Below, one piece after another: positions 51,830 to 60,447 of a DNA stretch of 64,000 nucleotides; positions within the stretch are counted from its first letter, which is position 1; the number at the start of each line of letters is the position of its first letter. The notes beneath the pieces are model-generated. The model ran no database searches. It worked only from the letters and a program-made list of their open reading frames with translations, and was not told the DNA's origin. A program made the position numbers and the translations under genes. Origin of the DNA: Streptomyces sp. NBC_01296 (lineage in GTDB: Bacteria > Actinomycetota > Actinomycetes > Streptomycetales > Streptomycetaceae); assembly GCF_035984415.1 (NCBI RefSeq), contig NZ_CP130720.1:7440001-7504000 (forward strand), read 5' to 3'.

Positions 51830-53824
51830 ATGACGACACGACACCCGGGTGCCGCTCCGCACCTCCAGGCGCCCGCCGCCGACGATCCGCGCGAGGTGGG
51901 CGGCTATCGCGTGGTCGCACGGCTCGGCGTCGGCGGAATGGGCCGGGTCTACCTCGCGTACACCCCGGGCGGTCGTCCCGTGGCGCTCAAGGTGGTCCGG
52001 CCCGAACTCGCCGGCGATCCCGAGTTCCGCCGCAGGTTCGCCCAGGAGGTGACCAGCGCGCAGCGCATCCACGGGCTGTACACCGCCCAGGTCGTCGACT
52101 CGGGGGCCGACGACCCCACCCCGTGGCTGGCCACCACGTACGTCCCCGGCCCCTCCCTGCAGCAGGCCGTGCACGCGCACGGCCCGCTGCCCGCGCGCAC
52201 CGTGCTCCTTCTCGTCGCCGGTATCGCCGAGGCGCTCCAGGAGATCCACCGGGCCGGCGTGGTCCACCGCGATCTGAAGCCCGCCAACGTCCTGATCGCC
52301 GCGGACGGGCCGCGCGTCATCGACTTCGGCATCGCCCGGGCCGCGCACGCGGGCGCGCTGACCGGCACCGGGCTGCGCGTCGGCACGCCCGCGTTCATGG
52401 CCCCCGAACAGGCGGTGGGCCGGCCGGCGGTCCCGGCCACGGACGTCTTCGCGCTGGGCGCACTCGCCGCGTACGTGGTCGGGGGCGCGCCGCCCTTCGG
52501 TGAAGGGCCCGATTCCGCCGCCCTCTACCGGGTGGTGCACGAAGAGGCGGACCTCGGCCGGGTTCCGGCCGCGCTGCAGCCGCTGCTGTGGCACTGCCTG
52601 GCCAAGGATCCGGAGCGCCGGCCGACCACCGCCCAGGTGATCGAGGCCGTACGCAGCCACCCCGAGGTCGGCGGCGAACTGCGCTTCGCCGGCGACTGGC
52701 TGCCGGACCAGGTCACCACCGAGGTCCGCCGCCACGCCGACCTGCCCGTACCGTCGCCCACTGCGCCCGCCACCGCCTTCGATGCGGCGCACACCGTCGC
52801 CGCCCCGCGTACGGCGCCGACCCCCCGGCAGGTCCGGGCCGAGGCGCAGGAACCCCCGGCGGCGCCGCACCTGCAGCCGCGCGGGCGCAGACGGGCGGCC
52901 GCGCCCGACCGAAGGCGCGGCCGGACGGCGCTGGTGGCCGCCGCCGCCCTGCTGTTGGGGGCCGCGGGGGCGTTCGCGCTGCTCGACCCCGACTTCGGAG
53001 GCGACGGCTACGACGAGGAGGCCGCCGATCCTGCCGGAGCCGTCGCAGGCGCGCCCACCGCCGTGCCCACTCCCGCCCCGTCCGTGTCCGCCCCCGGGTA
53101 CACCGCCGTCCACACCGGCACCGAACTCGTCTCGCCGGACCAGAGCTACGAGTTCGACGTCAGGGCGGGCCGGGTCGTGCCGCGGGAGACCGTCTCCTGG
53201 TACGTCGGCCGGAGCGCCACCGAGTTCTACGTGCCCGAGAGCAGTGATGCGTACATCACGCAGGACGGCCGGCGGGGGCTTGCCGATTGCCTGAAGGGCA
53301 TCGAGAGCCAACCCGTCACGGAGCTTCCCTTCGCCACGCTGCGCGCCGGCCGGACCTTCTGCCTGCGGGCCCAGGACGGCCGGGACGTCGGGATCGTCAC
53401 CGTCCTCACGGCCGGTCCCGGGGACGGGCCGGTGAAGGTCTCCGTGGACACTACCGCCGCAACGGATGACTCGCGCGGCGGATTGACTGAATATTCAGTC
53501 AGTGCCAGAGTGGAGCCATGTCGTCCCCTTCTTTCATGTCCCGTCGTGCCGCCCTGCGCGCCTTCGCCGGTATCGGCGGCGCGCTCGCCCTCGGAGCCGG
53601 AGCCGGCGCCTGTGCTCCGGCCGAGCCCGCCGATGCCGGCGCCGAGACCTCGCCCGCCCCCGGCCCGGCGGGCGAGCGCAGGTTCGGCGCCGAGTGGGAG
53701 AGCCACGCCCGGACCTTCATGTCCTGGCCCGCACTGGAGCGGGTCTGGTACGAGCAGCTGCCCGCGGTGCGGGAGGACATCGCGCGCGTGGCCCGCGCGG
53801 TCGCCGCGTACGAACCCGTCGTGA
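51830..53824 (+). CDS. Transmembrane Ser/Thr protein kinase, probably frameshifted near its 3' end
   Basis: PknB-type receptor kinase. Kinase domain about 22-285 (GVGGMGRVY, VALKVV, HRDLKPANV, DFGIARA, GTPAFMAPEQ), a proline-rich linker, one helix (TALVAAAALLLGAAGAFALL, about 363-382) and an extracellular domain with two cysteines (DCLKG, TFCLR). After VKVSVDT (about 53450) codon use turns abnormal, and the open frame runs through an operator and 300 bases into the next deiminase gene. Restoring one base at about 53450 would give VDTYRRNG and a stop at 53469, leaving a 546-residue protein. I think that is the real end; the bases as given read on to 53824. GGGAGAG precedes the ATG. Confidence 0.82.
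   Translation: MTTRHPGAAPHLQAPAADDPREVGGYRVVARLGVGGMGRVYLAYTPGGRPVALKVVRPELAGDPEFRRRFAQEVTSAQRIHGLYTAQVVDSGADDPTPWLATTYVPGPSLQQAVHAHGPLPARTVLLLVAGIAEALQEIHRAGVVHRDLKPANVLIAADGPRVIDFGIARAAHAGALTGTGLRVGTPAFMAPEQAVGRPAVPATDVFALGALAAYVVGGAPPFGEGPDSAALYRVVHEEADLGRVPAALQPLLWHCLAKDPERRPTTAQVIEAVRSHPEVGGELRFAGDWLPDQVTTEVRRHADLPVPSPTAPATAFDAAHTVAAPRTAPTPRQVRAEAQEPPAAPHLQPRGRRRAAAPDRRRGRTALVAAAALLLGAAGAFALLDPDFGGDGYDEEAADPAGAVAGAPTAVPTPAPSVSAPGYTAVHTGTELVSPDQSYEFDVRAGRVVPRETVSWYVGRSATEFYVPESSDAYITQDGRRGLADCLKGIESQPVTELPFATLRAGRTFCLRAQDGRDVGIVTVLTAGPGDGPVKVSVDTTAATDDSRGGLTEYSVSARVEPCRPLLSCPVVPPCAPSPVSAARSPSEPEPAPVLRPSPPMPAPRPRPPPARRASAGSAPSGRATPGPSCPGPHWSGSGTSSCPRCGRTSRAWPARSPRTNPS
53484..53501 (+). promoter_or_regulatory. 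Shared TetR operator, site 5 (deiminase copy 4)
   Basis: TGACTGAATATTCAGTCA is a perfect 18-bp palindrome, the best copy of the set. It lies 17 bases before the ATG of deiminase copy 4 and just in front of a -10-like CAGAGT (53506-53511). Confidence 0.82.
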
Positions 53825-54687
53825 TGCTCGCCCGGCCCGACCAGCAGGCGGCGGCGCAGCAGGCGTGCGGCTCGCAGGTCGAGGTGATCCCGGTCCCGGT
53901 GGACGACCTCTGGGCGCGGGACACCGTGCCGGTGTTCGTGGAGGAGCCCGGCAAGCTGCTCGGCGTCGATTTCAACTTCAGCGGCTGGGGCAACAAGCAG
54001 GAGCACCGCAACGACGCCCAGGTCGGCCGCGTCCTGCTCGCCAAGTACGGAATCGAGCGCGTGCAGGCCCCGCTCGTCGCCGAAGGCGGCTCCTTCGAGA
54101 CCGACGGCCAGGGCACCCTGCTGGTCACCGAGAGCTCGGTGGTCAACAAGAACCGCAATGCCGGCAAGAGCCGCGACCAGATCGAGTCCGAGCTCAAGAG
54201 CACCCTCGGGATCAAGAAGGTGATCTGGCTCGCCGGCGTGCGCGGCCAGGACATCACGGACGCGCACGTCGACAGCCTCGTCCGGTTCACCGCCCCGGGC
54301 GTCGTCCTCCTGGACCAGGCGTTTCCCGGCAGCCCGCCCGACGTGTGGTCGCGCGCGGCCGACCAGGCGAGGACGGTGTTCAAGGACGCGACCGACGCGC
54401 GCGACAAGCGCCTCGAGGTCGTCGACCTGCCCCAGCCGGACCTCGACCGGATCACCGGCCGCGGTGACGCGTTCGTGTCCACCTACGCGAACTTCTACGT
54501 GGCCAACGGGGCCGTCTTCATGCCCCGGTTCGGGGATGCCAAGGCCGACGACCGGGCGAAGGGGATCCTCCAGGAGCACTTCCCCCAGCGGGAGATCGTG
54601 CCCGTGAAGATCGACACCATCGCGTCCGGCGGTGGCGGCATCCACTGCTCGACGCACGACCAGCCCGGCAAGCCGGCCGCCGAGTAG
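53518..54687 (+). CDS. Agmatine/peptidyl-arginine deiminase family protein, exported (copy 4)
   Basis: 389 residues. Twin-arginine N terminus (MSRRAALRAFAGIGGALALG) followed by AGACAPAE, so a Tat-exported protein and perhaps a lipoprotein through that Cys. Pentein motifs: VDDLWARDTVPVFV (unusual V for G), VAEGGSFETDG, DAHVDSLVRF and GGGGIHCSTHDQ with the nucleophile. CAGAGT ends 6 bases before ATG 53518, so a leaderless start is plausible; ATG 53536 is an alternative. Monocistronic, behind the strongest shared operator. Confidence 0.89.
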   Translation: MSSPSFMSRRAALRAFAGIGGALALGAGAGACAPAEPADAGAETSPAPGPAGERRFGAEWESHARTFMSWPALERVWYEQLPAVREDIARVARAVAAYEPVVMLARPDQQAAAQQACGSQVEVIPVPVDDLWARDTVPVFVEEPGKLLGVDFNFSGWGNKQEHRNDAQVGRVLLAKYGIERVQAPLVAEGGSFETDGQGTLLVTESSVVNKNRNAGKSRDQIESELKSTLGIKKVIWLAGVRGQDITDAHVDSLVRFTAPGVVLLDQAFPGSPPDVWSRAADQARTVFKDATDARDKRLEVVDLPQPDLDRITGRGDAFVSTYANFYVANGAVFMPRFGDAKADDRAKGILQEHFPQREIVPVKIDTIASGGGGIHCSTHDQPGKPAAE

Positions 54688-54809
54688 GACCCGTATCGCG
54701 GGCCGACCGGGTGAGGGCCGACCGCTGCCCCTGACCCGTCGCGCACCCCTGCTCCGGCCCGCCGTGCGTGGGTAGGCTGGAGCAGAGGGCGATACGGGGA
54801 GGTACGGGA

Positions 54810-55748
54810 ATGGCCGCGACCCGGGGCAGTGCACCGACCCCGCCCGAGCGGGGGAGCGCACCGACGCCGCCCGGGGCCGACCCGGGGCTCTACGGGCCCG
54901 CGTCCGTCACGTGGCAGTGCCACGGCGACCCGATCATGTGGATCGCCGGGGTCCGCGCGCTCTACCTCCAGGCCCTGCACCCGCGCGCCGTCCGCGGGGT
55001 CGTGGAGAACAGCGACTTCCGCTCCGACGCCTGGGGCCGGCTGCTGCGCACCGCCGACTTCGTCGGCACCCTCACCTACGGCACCACCGAAGCCGCCGAA
55101 CGCGCCGGGGCCCGCGTCCGCAGGATCCACCGGAGCCTGTCCGCCACCGACCCCGCCACCGGCGAGCGGTTCCCCGTCGACGACCCCGAGCTGCTGCTCT
55201 GGGTGCACTGCGCGCAGATCGACAGCTTCCTGCACATCCTGCGCCGCTCCGGCGTCCCCCTCACCCCCGCCCAGGCCGACCGCTACGTCGACGAGAACCG
55301 CGTGGGCGCCCGCCTCATCGGCCTCGACCCGGCCCACGTCCCGGCCGACACGGCAGCCCTCGCCGCGTACTTCGACAAGGTCCGCCCCGAGCTCGCCGCC
55401 GGCCCCGACGCCCGCGCCGTGGTCGCCTTCCTGCGGAGCCCGCCCACCCCTGCCCTCCTCGTCCCTGGCCGAAACCTGCTGTGGCGCCCGGTCTCGGAAC
55501 TGGCCTACGGTTCCCTCCCCGGCTACGCGCACCGGCTGTACGGGCGGGCGGCGCCGCCGGCGCCCGTCATCACCCGTCGCCTGCGCCTCACCGGTACCCT
55601 GCTGCGCAGCATTCCCGCAGGTCTGCGGTGGCAGCTGCCGCCAGGTCACATCTTGAAAGCGATGCGTCGCATGGGCCCCGGCAGCCGCCCCTCGGCGTAC
55701 ACACTGCGTACATCAGCGGCCATACTGGACCGGCCGGGGAGGGCGTAG
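54810..55748 (+). CDS. MpaB/latex-clearing-type oxygenase family protein (DUF2236)
   Basis: 312-residue probable haem oxygenase-like protein. Family sequence includes ALHPRAVRGVVENSDFRSDAWGRLLRTADFVGTLTYG (about 50-90), LLWVHCAQIDSFL and YVDENRVGARLIGL. The MpaB family includes ER-associated and rubber-cleaving oxygenases; the substrate here is unknown. The N terminus contains a short SAPTPPERG/SAPTPPGAD duplication. GGGGAGG lies 7 bases before ATG 54810, and TAGGCT at 54772 is a likely -10 element. The kinase gene follows after 33 bases. Confidence 0.82.
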   Translation: MAATRGSAPTPPERGSAPTPPGADPGLYGPASVTWQCHGDPIMWIAGVRALYLQALHPRAVRGVVENSDFRSDAWGRLLRTADFVGTLTYGTTEAAERAGARVRRIHRSLSATDPATGERFPVDDPELLLWVHCAQIDSFLHILRRSGVPLTPAQADRYVDENRVGARLIGLDPAHVPADTAALAAYFDKVRPELAAGPDARAVVAFLRSPPTPALLVPGRNLLWRPVSELAYGSLPGYAHRLYGRAAPPAPVITRRLRLTGTLLRSIPAGLRWQLPPGHILKAMRRMGPGSRPSAYTLRTSAAILDRPGRA

Positions 55749-55781
55749 GACGTAGCACGACAACGGGGGCGGCTTTAAGAC

Positions 55782-57857
55782 ATGGCGGAGTCCAGACTGA
55801 TCCAGGGCCGTTACCGGTCGCTCGATCTGATCGGGCGCGGCGGCATGGGCGAGGTGTGGCGCGCCCGGGACGAGTCGCTCGGCCGGCAGGTCGCAGTGAA
55901 ATGCCTCAAGCCGCTCGGGCCCGAGCAGGACAACCACTTCACCCAGGTCCTGCGCGAGCGCTTCCGCCGCGAGGCGCGCGTCGCCGCCTCCCTCCAGCAC
56001 CGAGGCGTCACCGTCGTCCACGACTTCGGCGACGACAGCGCCGCGGGCGGCCCGCTCTACCTCGTCATGGAACTCCTCGAGGGCCGCAACCTCAGCCAGC
56101 TCCTGGAGGACAACGAGACGCGCCCGCTCCCCGTGGACGTGGTCGTCGACATCGCGGAACAGCTGGCCGCCGCCCTCGGCTACACCCACGACCAGGGCGT
56201 CGTCCACCGCGATCTGAAACCGGCCAACATCATGCGGCTCACCGACGGCACGGTGAAGATCTGCGACTTCGGCATCGCCCGCCTCGCCCACGACATCGGC
56301 TTCACCGCCAAACTCACCGGCGGCGCCATGGCCATGGGCACCCCGCACTACATGTCGCCCGAGCAGATCGCGGGCGGCGAGGTCGACCACCGCAGCGACC
56401 TGTACTCCCTCGGCTGCGTCCTGTACGAGATCGCCACCGGCGCCCCGCCCTTCGACCTCGGCGACTCCTGGTCGGTGCTGGTCGGCCACCGCGACACCGC
56501 CCCCGTGCCGCTGCGCGAGCACCGCCCCGAGCTGCCCGAATACTTCGAGCAGGTGGTCCTGGACCTGCTGGCCAAGCGCCCCGAGGACCGCCCCGGCGAC
56601 GCCCGCCACCTGCACCGGCGGCTCGTCGAGGACCGCCTGGGCCCCGGCGGCCTGCCCGGCGCCCCGGCCCCGCTGCCCGACTGGGCCCGCGGCATGACCG
56701 CCGGCCGCAAGGCGGGCATCGACGCCCGCCCCGCGAGCGGCGCCTGGGCCGTGCTCACCGGCTCCTGGACCGCCGGGCGCCCCAGCGGTGAACACCGCAT
56801 CCTGCGCCCCGCCGCAGCCGAGGACCCGCGGCTCACCGCGCCGTACGGGGTCCCGTACGCCTTCGGCTCCGACGGGACCGGCCTGGACGGGGCCGGCCCC
56901 GGCGCGCTCGCCGCCGGCCACACCCGGGCCTTCGCCCTCAGCCGCGCGGGTCGGCCCGAGGAGGCCCTGGCCGCGTACGAAGCCGTCGCCGAGGGGCGCA
57001 CCCGGCTGCTCGGCGCCGACCACCCCGACACCCTCGCGGCGCGCCAGGAGGCGGCGTACGAACTGGGCCGGCTCGGACGCCACCGCGAGGCCCACGACGT
57101 CTACCGTGCGGTGCTCGTCGCCCGGGAGCGCAGCACGGGCCCGCTCCATCCCGACACGCTGGGCTGCCGCCACAACCTCGCCTGCACGCTCGGGGCGCTG
57201 GGCCGGTTCGCGGACGCCCACCGCACCGCCGCCGAGGTCGCCGCCGACCGGGCGGCCGTGCTGGGCGCCGAACACGCGGACACGCTGCTGACCCGGTACG
57301 AGGTCGCGTACGCGCTGGGCCGCCTCGAGCGCTGGCAGGAGGCCCTGGACGGGTTCCGCCAGGTCGCCGCCGTACGCGAACGGGTGCTGGGCCGGGACCA
57401 TCCCGACACCCTCGCCGCCCGCTACGAGGTCGGCATCGCGCTCGGCCGGACCGGGCACGCCGACCAGGCCCTGGACCTGTTCCGGGGCCTGGTCCGCGAC
57501 CGCACCCGGGCGTACGGGGCCGCGGACCCGGAGACGCTCCGCGCCCGGCACGTCCTCGGCGTCAACCTGGGTCGGCTGGATCGCTGGGAGGAGGCGGTGG
57601 CCGAGGCCCGGCAGGTCGCCGCGGCCCGGGCCAAGGCGCTCGGCGCCGAGCACCCGGACACCCTCGTCAGCCGCCGCGAACTCGCCGTCGGGCTCGGCCG
57701 GCTGGGCCGCTGGGACGAGGCCCTGCCCGTGTACCGGGAGCTCTCCGGCATCCGCGAGCGCTCCCTCGGCGACGACCATCCGGACACGGTGGCGGCCCAC
57801 GCCGACGAGGCGCACTGTCTGGAGCGGCTCGGCCAGGTGTGTTACCAAGAGCCATGA
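55782..57857 (+). CDS. Cytosolic Ser/Thr protein kinase with seven TPR repeats
   Basis: 691 residues. Kinase domain about 11-275: GRGGMGEVW, VAVKCL, HRDLKPANIM, DFGIARL, GTPHYMSPEQ and DLYSLGCVLYE, all catalytic residues present. A linker of about 110 residues leads into seven TPR-like repeats of 42 residues, each marked by a variant of LGADHPDTLAAR. There is no membrane helix, so the TPR array probably recruits substrates. The stop overlaps the ATG of the following FAD-dependent oxidoreductase (ATGA), which suggests a functional link. Confidence 0.9.
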   Translation: MAESRLIQGRYRSLDLIGRGGMGEVWRARDESLGRQVAVKCLKPLGPEQDNHFTQVLRERFRREARVAASLQHRGVTVVHDFGDDSAAGGPLYLVMELLEGRNLSQLLEDNETRPLPVDVVVDIAEQLAAALGYTHDQGVVHRDLKPANIMRLTDGTVKICDFGIARLAHDIGFTAKLTGGAMAMGTPHYMSPEQIAGGEVDHRSDLYSLGCVLYEIATGAPPFDLGDSWSVLVGHRDTAPVPLREHRPELPEYFEQVVLDLLAKRPEDRPGDARHLHRRLVEDRLGPGGLPGAPAPLPDWARGMTAGRKAGIDARPASGAWAVLTGSWTAGRPSGEHRILRPAAAEDPRLTAPYGVPYAFGSDGTGLDGAGPGALAAGHTRAFALSRAGRPEEALAAYEAVAEGRTRLLGADHPDTLAARQEAAYELGRLGRHREAHDVYRAVLVARERSTGPLHPDTLGCRHNLACTLGALGRFADAHRTAAEVAADRAAVLGAEHADTLLTRYEVAYALGRLERWQEALDGFRQVAAVRERVLGRDHPDTLAARYEVGIALGRTGHADQALDLFRGLVRDRTRAYGAADPETLRARHVLGVNLGRLDRWEEAVAEARQVAAARAKALGAEHPDTLVSRRELAVGLGRLGRWDEALPVYRELSGIRERSLGDDHPDTVAAHADEAHCLERLGQVCYQEP

Positions 57858-59425
57858 CGAGCTTCGGGCACGATGTATACGACGACGTGATCGTGGGCGG
57901 CGGGCACAACGGACTGGTCGCCGCCGCGTACCTGGCCCGGGCGGGCCGTTCGGTGCTGGTGCTGGAGCGGCTCGGGAACACCGGCGGCGCCGCGATCTCC
58001 ACCCGCCCCTTCGTCGGCGTCGACGCCCGGCTCTCGCGGTACTCGTACCTCGTCTCCCTGCTCCCGGCGAAGATCGTGCGGGACCTGGGGCTGGAGTTCG
58101 CGGTCCGTAAGCGGACGGTGTCCTCGTACACGCCGGTCGAGCGCGACGGGCGGCCCGGCGGGCTGCTCGTCGGCGGCGGGGAGTCCCGCACCCGGGAGTC
58201 GTTCGAGCGGCTGACCGGCTCGGAGCGCGAGTACGAGAGCTGGCGCGCCTTCTACGGCCGGACCGGGAGGCTCGCCGAGAAGGTGTTCCCGACGCTGACC
58301 GAGCCGCTGCCCACGCGGGCGGAGCTGCGGGCCCGGATCGACGACGAGACGGCCTGGCGGATGCTGTTCGAGGAGCCGCTCGGGCGCGCCGTCGAGGAGC
58401 ACTTCGCCGATGACCTGGTCCGGGGCGTGGTGCTCACGGACGCCCTGATCGGCACCTTCGCGGACGCGCACGACGCCTCGCTCGCCCAGAACCGCTGCTT
58501 CCTGTACCACGTCATCGGCGGCGGGACGGGGGACTGGGACGTTCCGGTCGGCGGGATGGGCGCGCTCACCGACGCCCTGGCGGCTGCGGCCCTGGCGGCC
58601 GGGGCCGAGATCGCCACCGGGCACGAGGTGCTCCGGATCGAGACGGACGGGCGGGCTCCGGCCGAGGTGACGTTCCGTACGGCGACCGGGGAGGGGCGGG
58701 TCGTCGGGCGGACGGTGCTGGTCAACGCCTCGCCGAGGGCCCTGGGCGAACTGCTGGGCGAGGCGGCGGCTGCGGAGGAGGCTCCCGAGGGGGCGCAGCT
58801 CAAGGTCAACATGCTGCTGAGCCGGCTGCCGCGGCTGCGGGACACCTCGGTGGACCCGCGCGAGGCCTTCGGCGGCACGTTCCACATCGCCGAGGGGTAC
58901 GCGGAGCTGGCCCGGGCCTACGCCGAGGCCGCCACCGGGGAACTGCCGTCCGTACCGCCCTCGGAGATCTACTGCCACTCGCTGACCGACCCCTCGATCC
59001 TCGGGCCGGAGCTCGTGGCGCAGGGGTACCAGACGCTGACCCTGTTCGGGCTGCACACCCCGGCCCGGCTGTTCGGACGCGACAACCAGGGGGCGCGCGA
59101 GGTGCTGCTGACGGGCACGCTCGCGCAGCTGGACGCGCACCTGGAGGAGCCGATCACCGACTGCCTGGCCTTCGACGCGGACGGGCGGCCGTGCATCGAG
59201 GCCAAGACCCCGCTGGACCTGGAGCGCGAACTGCGGCTGCCCGGCGGGCACATCTTCCACCGGGACCTGTCCTGGCCGTACGCGCAGGACCAGGGCGCGG
59301 CAGGCCGCTGGGGGGTGGGGACCCCGTACGCCAACGTCCTGCTGTGCGGCGCGGGCGCCGTGCGCGGAGGCGGCGTCAGCGGGGTCCCCGGCCACAATGC
59401 GGCGATGGCGGTGCTGGGGCACTGA
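57854..59425 (+). CDS. FAD-dependent oxidoreductase, phytoene-desaturase/PYROXD2-like
   Basis: 523-residue flavoprotein. The dinucleotide-binding motif VGGGHNGLVAAAYLARAGRSVLVLE begins near residue 13; GGTGDWDVPVGGMGALTDAL in the middle and YANVLLCGAGAVRGGGVSG at the C terminus match the carotenoid-desaturase superfamily branch that includes human PYROXD2. No carotenoid genes are nearby. It is coupled to the TPR kinase through a four-base overlap and converges with a small deazaflavin enzyme gene. Confidence 0.88.
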   Translation: MTSFGHDVYDDVIVGGGHNGLVAAAYLARAGRSVLVLERLGNTGGAAISTRPFVGVDARLSRYSYLVSLLPAKIVRDLGLEFAVRKRTVSSYTPVERDGRPGGLLVGGGESRTRESFERLTGSEREYESWRAFYGRTGRLAEKVFPTLTEPLPTRAELRARIDDETAWRMLFEEPLGRAVEEHFADDLVRGVVLTDALIGTFADAHDASLAQNRCFLYHVIGGGTGDWDVPVGGMGALTDALAAAALAAGAEIATGHEVLRIETDGRAPAEVTFRTATGEGRVVGRTVLVNASPRALGELLGEAAAAEEAPEGAQLKVNMLLSRLPRLRDTSVDPREAFGGTFHIAEGYAELARAYAEAATGELPSVPPSEIYCHSLTDPSILGPELVAQGYQTLTLFGLHTPARLFGRDNQGAREVLLTGTLAQLDAHLEEPITDCLAFDADGRPCIEAKTPLDLERELRLPGGHIFHRDLSWPYAQDQGAAGRWGVGTPYANVLLCGAGAVRGGGVSGVPGHNAAMAVLGH

Positions 59426-59431
59426 CCGCCG

Positions 59432-59893
59432 TTACGCGGCGGGGCCGACCGGCTCGATGACGACGATCGGGATCTCGCGGTCGGTCTTGCCCTGGTACTC
59501 GTCGTACGCGGGCCAGTGCTTCACCATCACGGGCCAGTACGCGGCGCGCTCCTCGGGCGTCGCGGTGCGGGCCGTGCCCTGGAGGACCTTCGGGCCGACC
59601 TGGACGCGGACCTCGGGGTGGGCCGTCAGGTTCTTGTACCAGAGCGGGTGCTCGTCGTCGCCGCCCTTGGAGGCGACGATGAGGTAGCGGCCGTCGCCCT
59701 CGCCGTAGATGAGCGGGGTGCGCACGGCGTTGCCGGAGACCCGCCCCACGGTGGTGAGCAGCAGGGTCTGGGTGCCGTTCCAGTCGTGCCCCTCGGCCCC
59801 GTTCGATGCGACGTACTGCTTGACGTGGTCGAGCTGCCAGGTGCCCGGCTTGGGGTCCTTCGGGTGGTCCCAGTCGATGTCGGTGTTCGCCAT
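59432..59893 (-). CDS. Deazaflavin (F420)-dependent nitroreductase family protein
   Basis: 153-residue split-barrel enzyme of the Ddn/DUF385 group. TLLLTTVGRVSGNAVRTPLIYGEGDGRYLIVASKGG and HPLWYKNLTAHPEVRVQVG are the family signature; these proteins use coenzyme F420 to reduce nitro compounds or quinones. AGAGG lies 3-7 bases before ATG 59893. It is divergent from a VOC protein gene. Three CAACG repeats at 10-base spacing lie in the shared region. Confidence 0.87.
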   Translation of the reverse strand: MANTDIDWDHPKDPKPGTWQLDHVKQYVASNGAEGHDWNGTQTLLLTTVGRVSGNAVRTPLIYGEGDGRYLIVASKGGDDEHPLWYKNLTAHPEVRVQVGPKVLQGTARTATPEERAAYWPVMVKHWPAYDEYQGKTDREIPIVVIEPVGPAA

Positions 59894-59941
59894 TGCCTCT
59901 ACCTGCTTTCGCTGTCGTGCTGCGTGCGGGGGTTGAACAGC

Positions 59942-59966
59942 CAACGAAACTCAACGAACGTCAACG
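59942..59966 (-). promoter_or_regulatory. Three CAACG repeats in helical phase
   Basis: CAACG occurs at 59942, 59952 and 59962, exactly 10 bases apart, 50-75 bases upstream of the deazaflavin enzyme gene. The phase places all three on one DNA face, as for a cooperatively bound regulator. Confidence 0.48.
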
Positions 59967-60043
59967 GCATGGGGCACGGCTTTTATGCCGCCGGGCCCCC
60001 TTGTTGACGGTCGCAGGGAGGGGCGCGGTTCTAGGATCGAGCC

Positions 60044-60430
60044 GTGATCGCCGAACTCCAGTGTGTGGTGTTGGACTGCTCCGATCCGCTGCGGCTTGCC
60101 GAGTTCTACCGGGCGGTGCTGGGTGGGACCGTCAACCGGCCGGACCCGCGGTGGTCGGTCGACGAGGAATGGGCGACGCTGCACGCCCCGTCGGGTCTCG
60201 TGCTCGCCTTCCAGCGGGTGGCGGACCACCGGCCGCCGCGCTGGCCGGACCCCGCCCACCCCCAGCAGTTCCACCTGGACTTCGGCGTGCCGGACCTGGA
60301 CCGGGCGCAGGGGCGGGTGCTGGCCTGCGGTGCGACGCTGCTGGACGCCCGCGCAGACGCCGGCCGCGACGGCTGGCGCGTCTACGCGGACCCGGCGGGC
60401 CACCCCTTCTGTCTGGTCCGCCAGGCCTGA
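60044..60430 (+). CDS. VOC/glyoxalase-like protein
   Basis: 128-residue vicinal-oxygen-chelate fold of two beta-alpha-beta-beta-beta units: LQCVVLDCSDPLRLAEFYRAVLGG and QQFHLDFGVPDLDRAQGRVLACGATLL, ending ADPAGHPFCLV. The metal ligands of true glyoxalases are only partly present, so binding of a small molecule or antibiotic is as likely as catalysis. TAGGAT ends 6 bases before the GTG, suggesting a leaderless mRNA. Confidence 0.85.
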   Translation: MIAELQCVVLDCSDPLRLAEFYRAVLGGTVNRPDPRWSVDEEWATLHAPSGLVLAFQRVADHRPPRWPDPAHPQQFHLDFGVPDLDRAQGRVLACGATLLDARADAGRDGWRVYADPAGHPFCLVRQA

Positions 60431-60447
60431 CGTCCCCGCAGGGCCCC

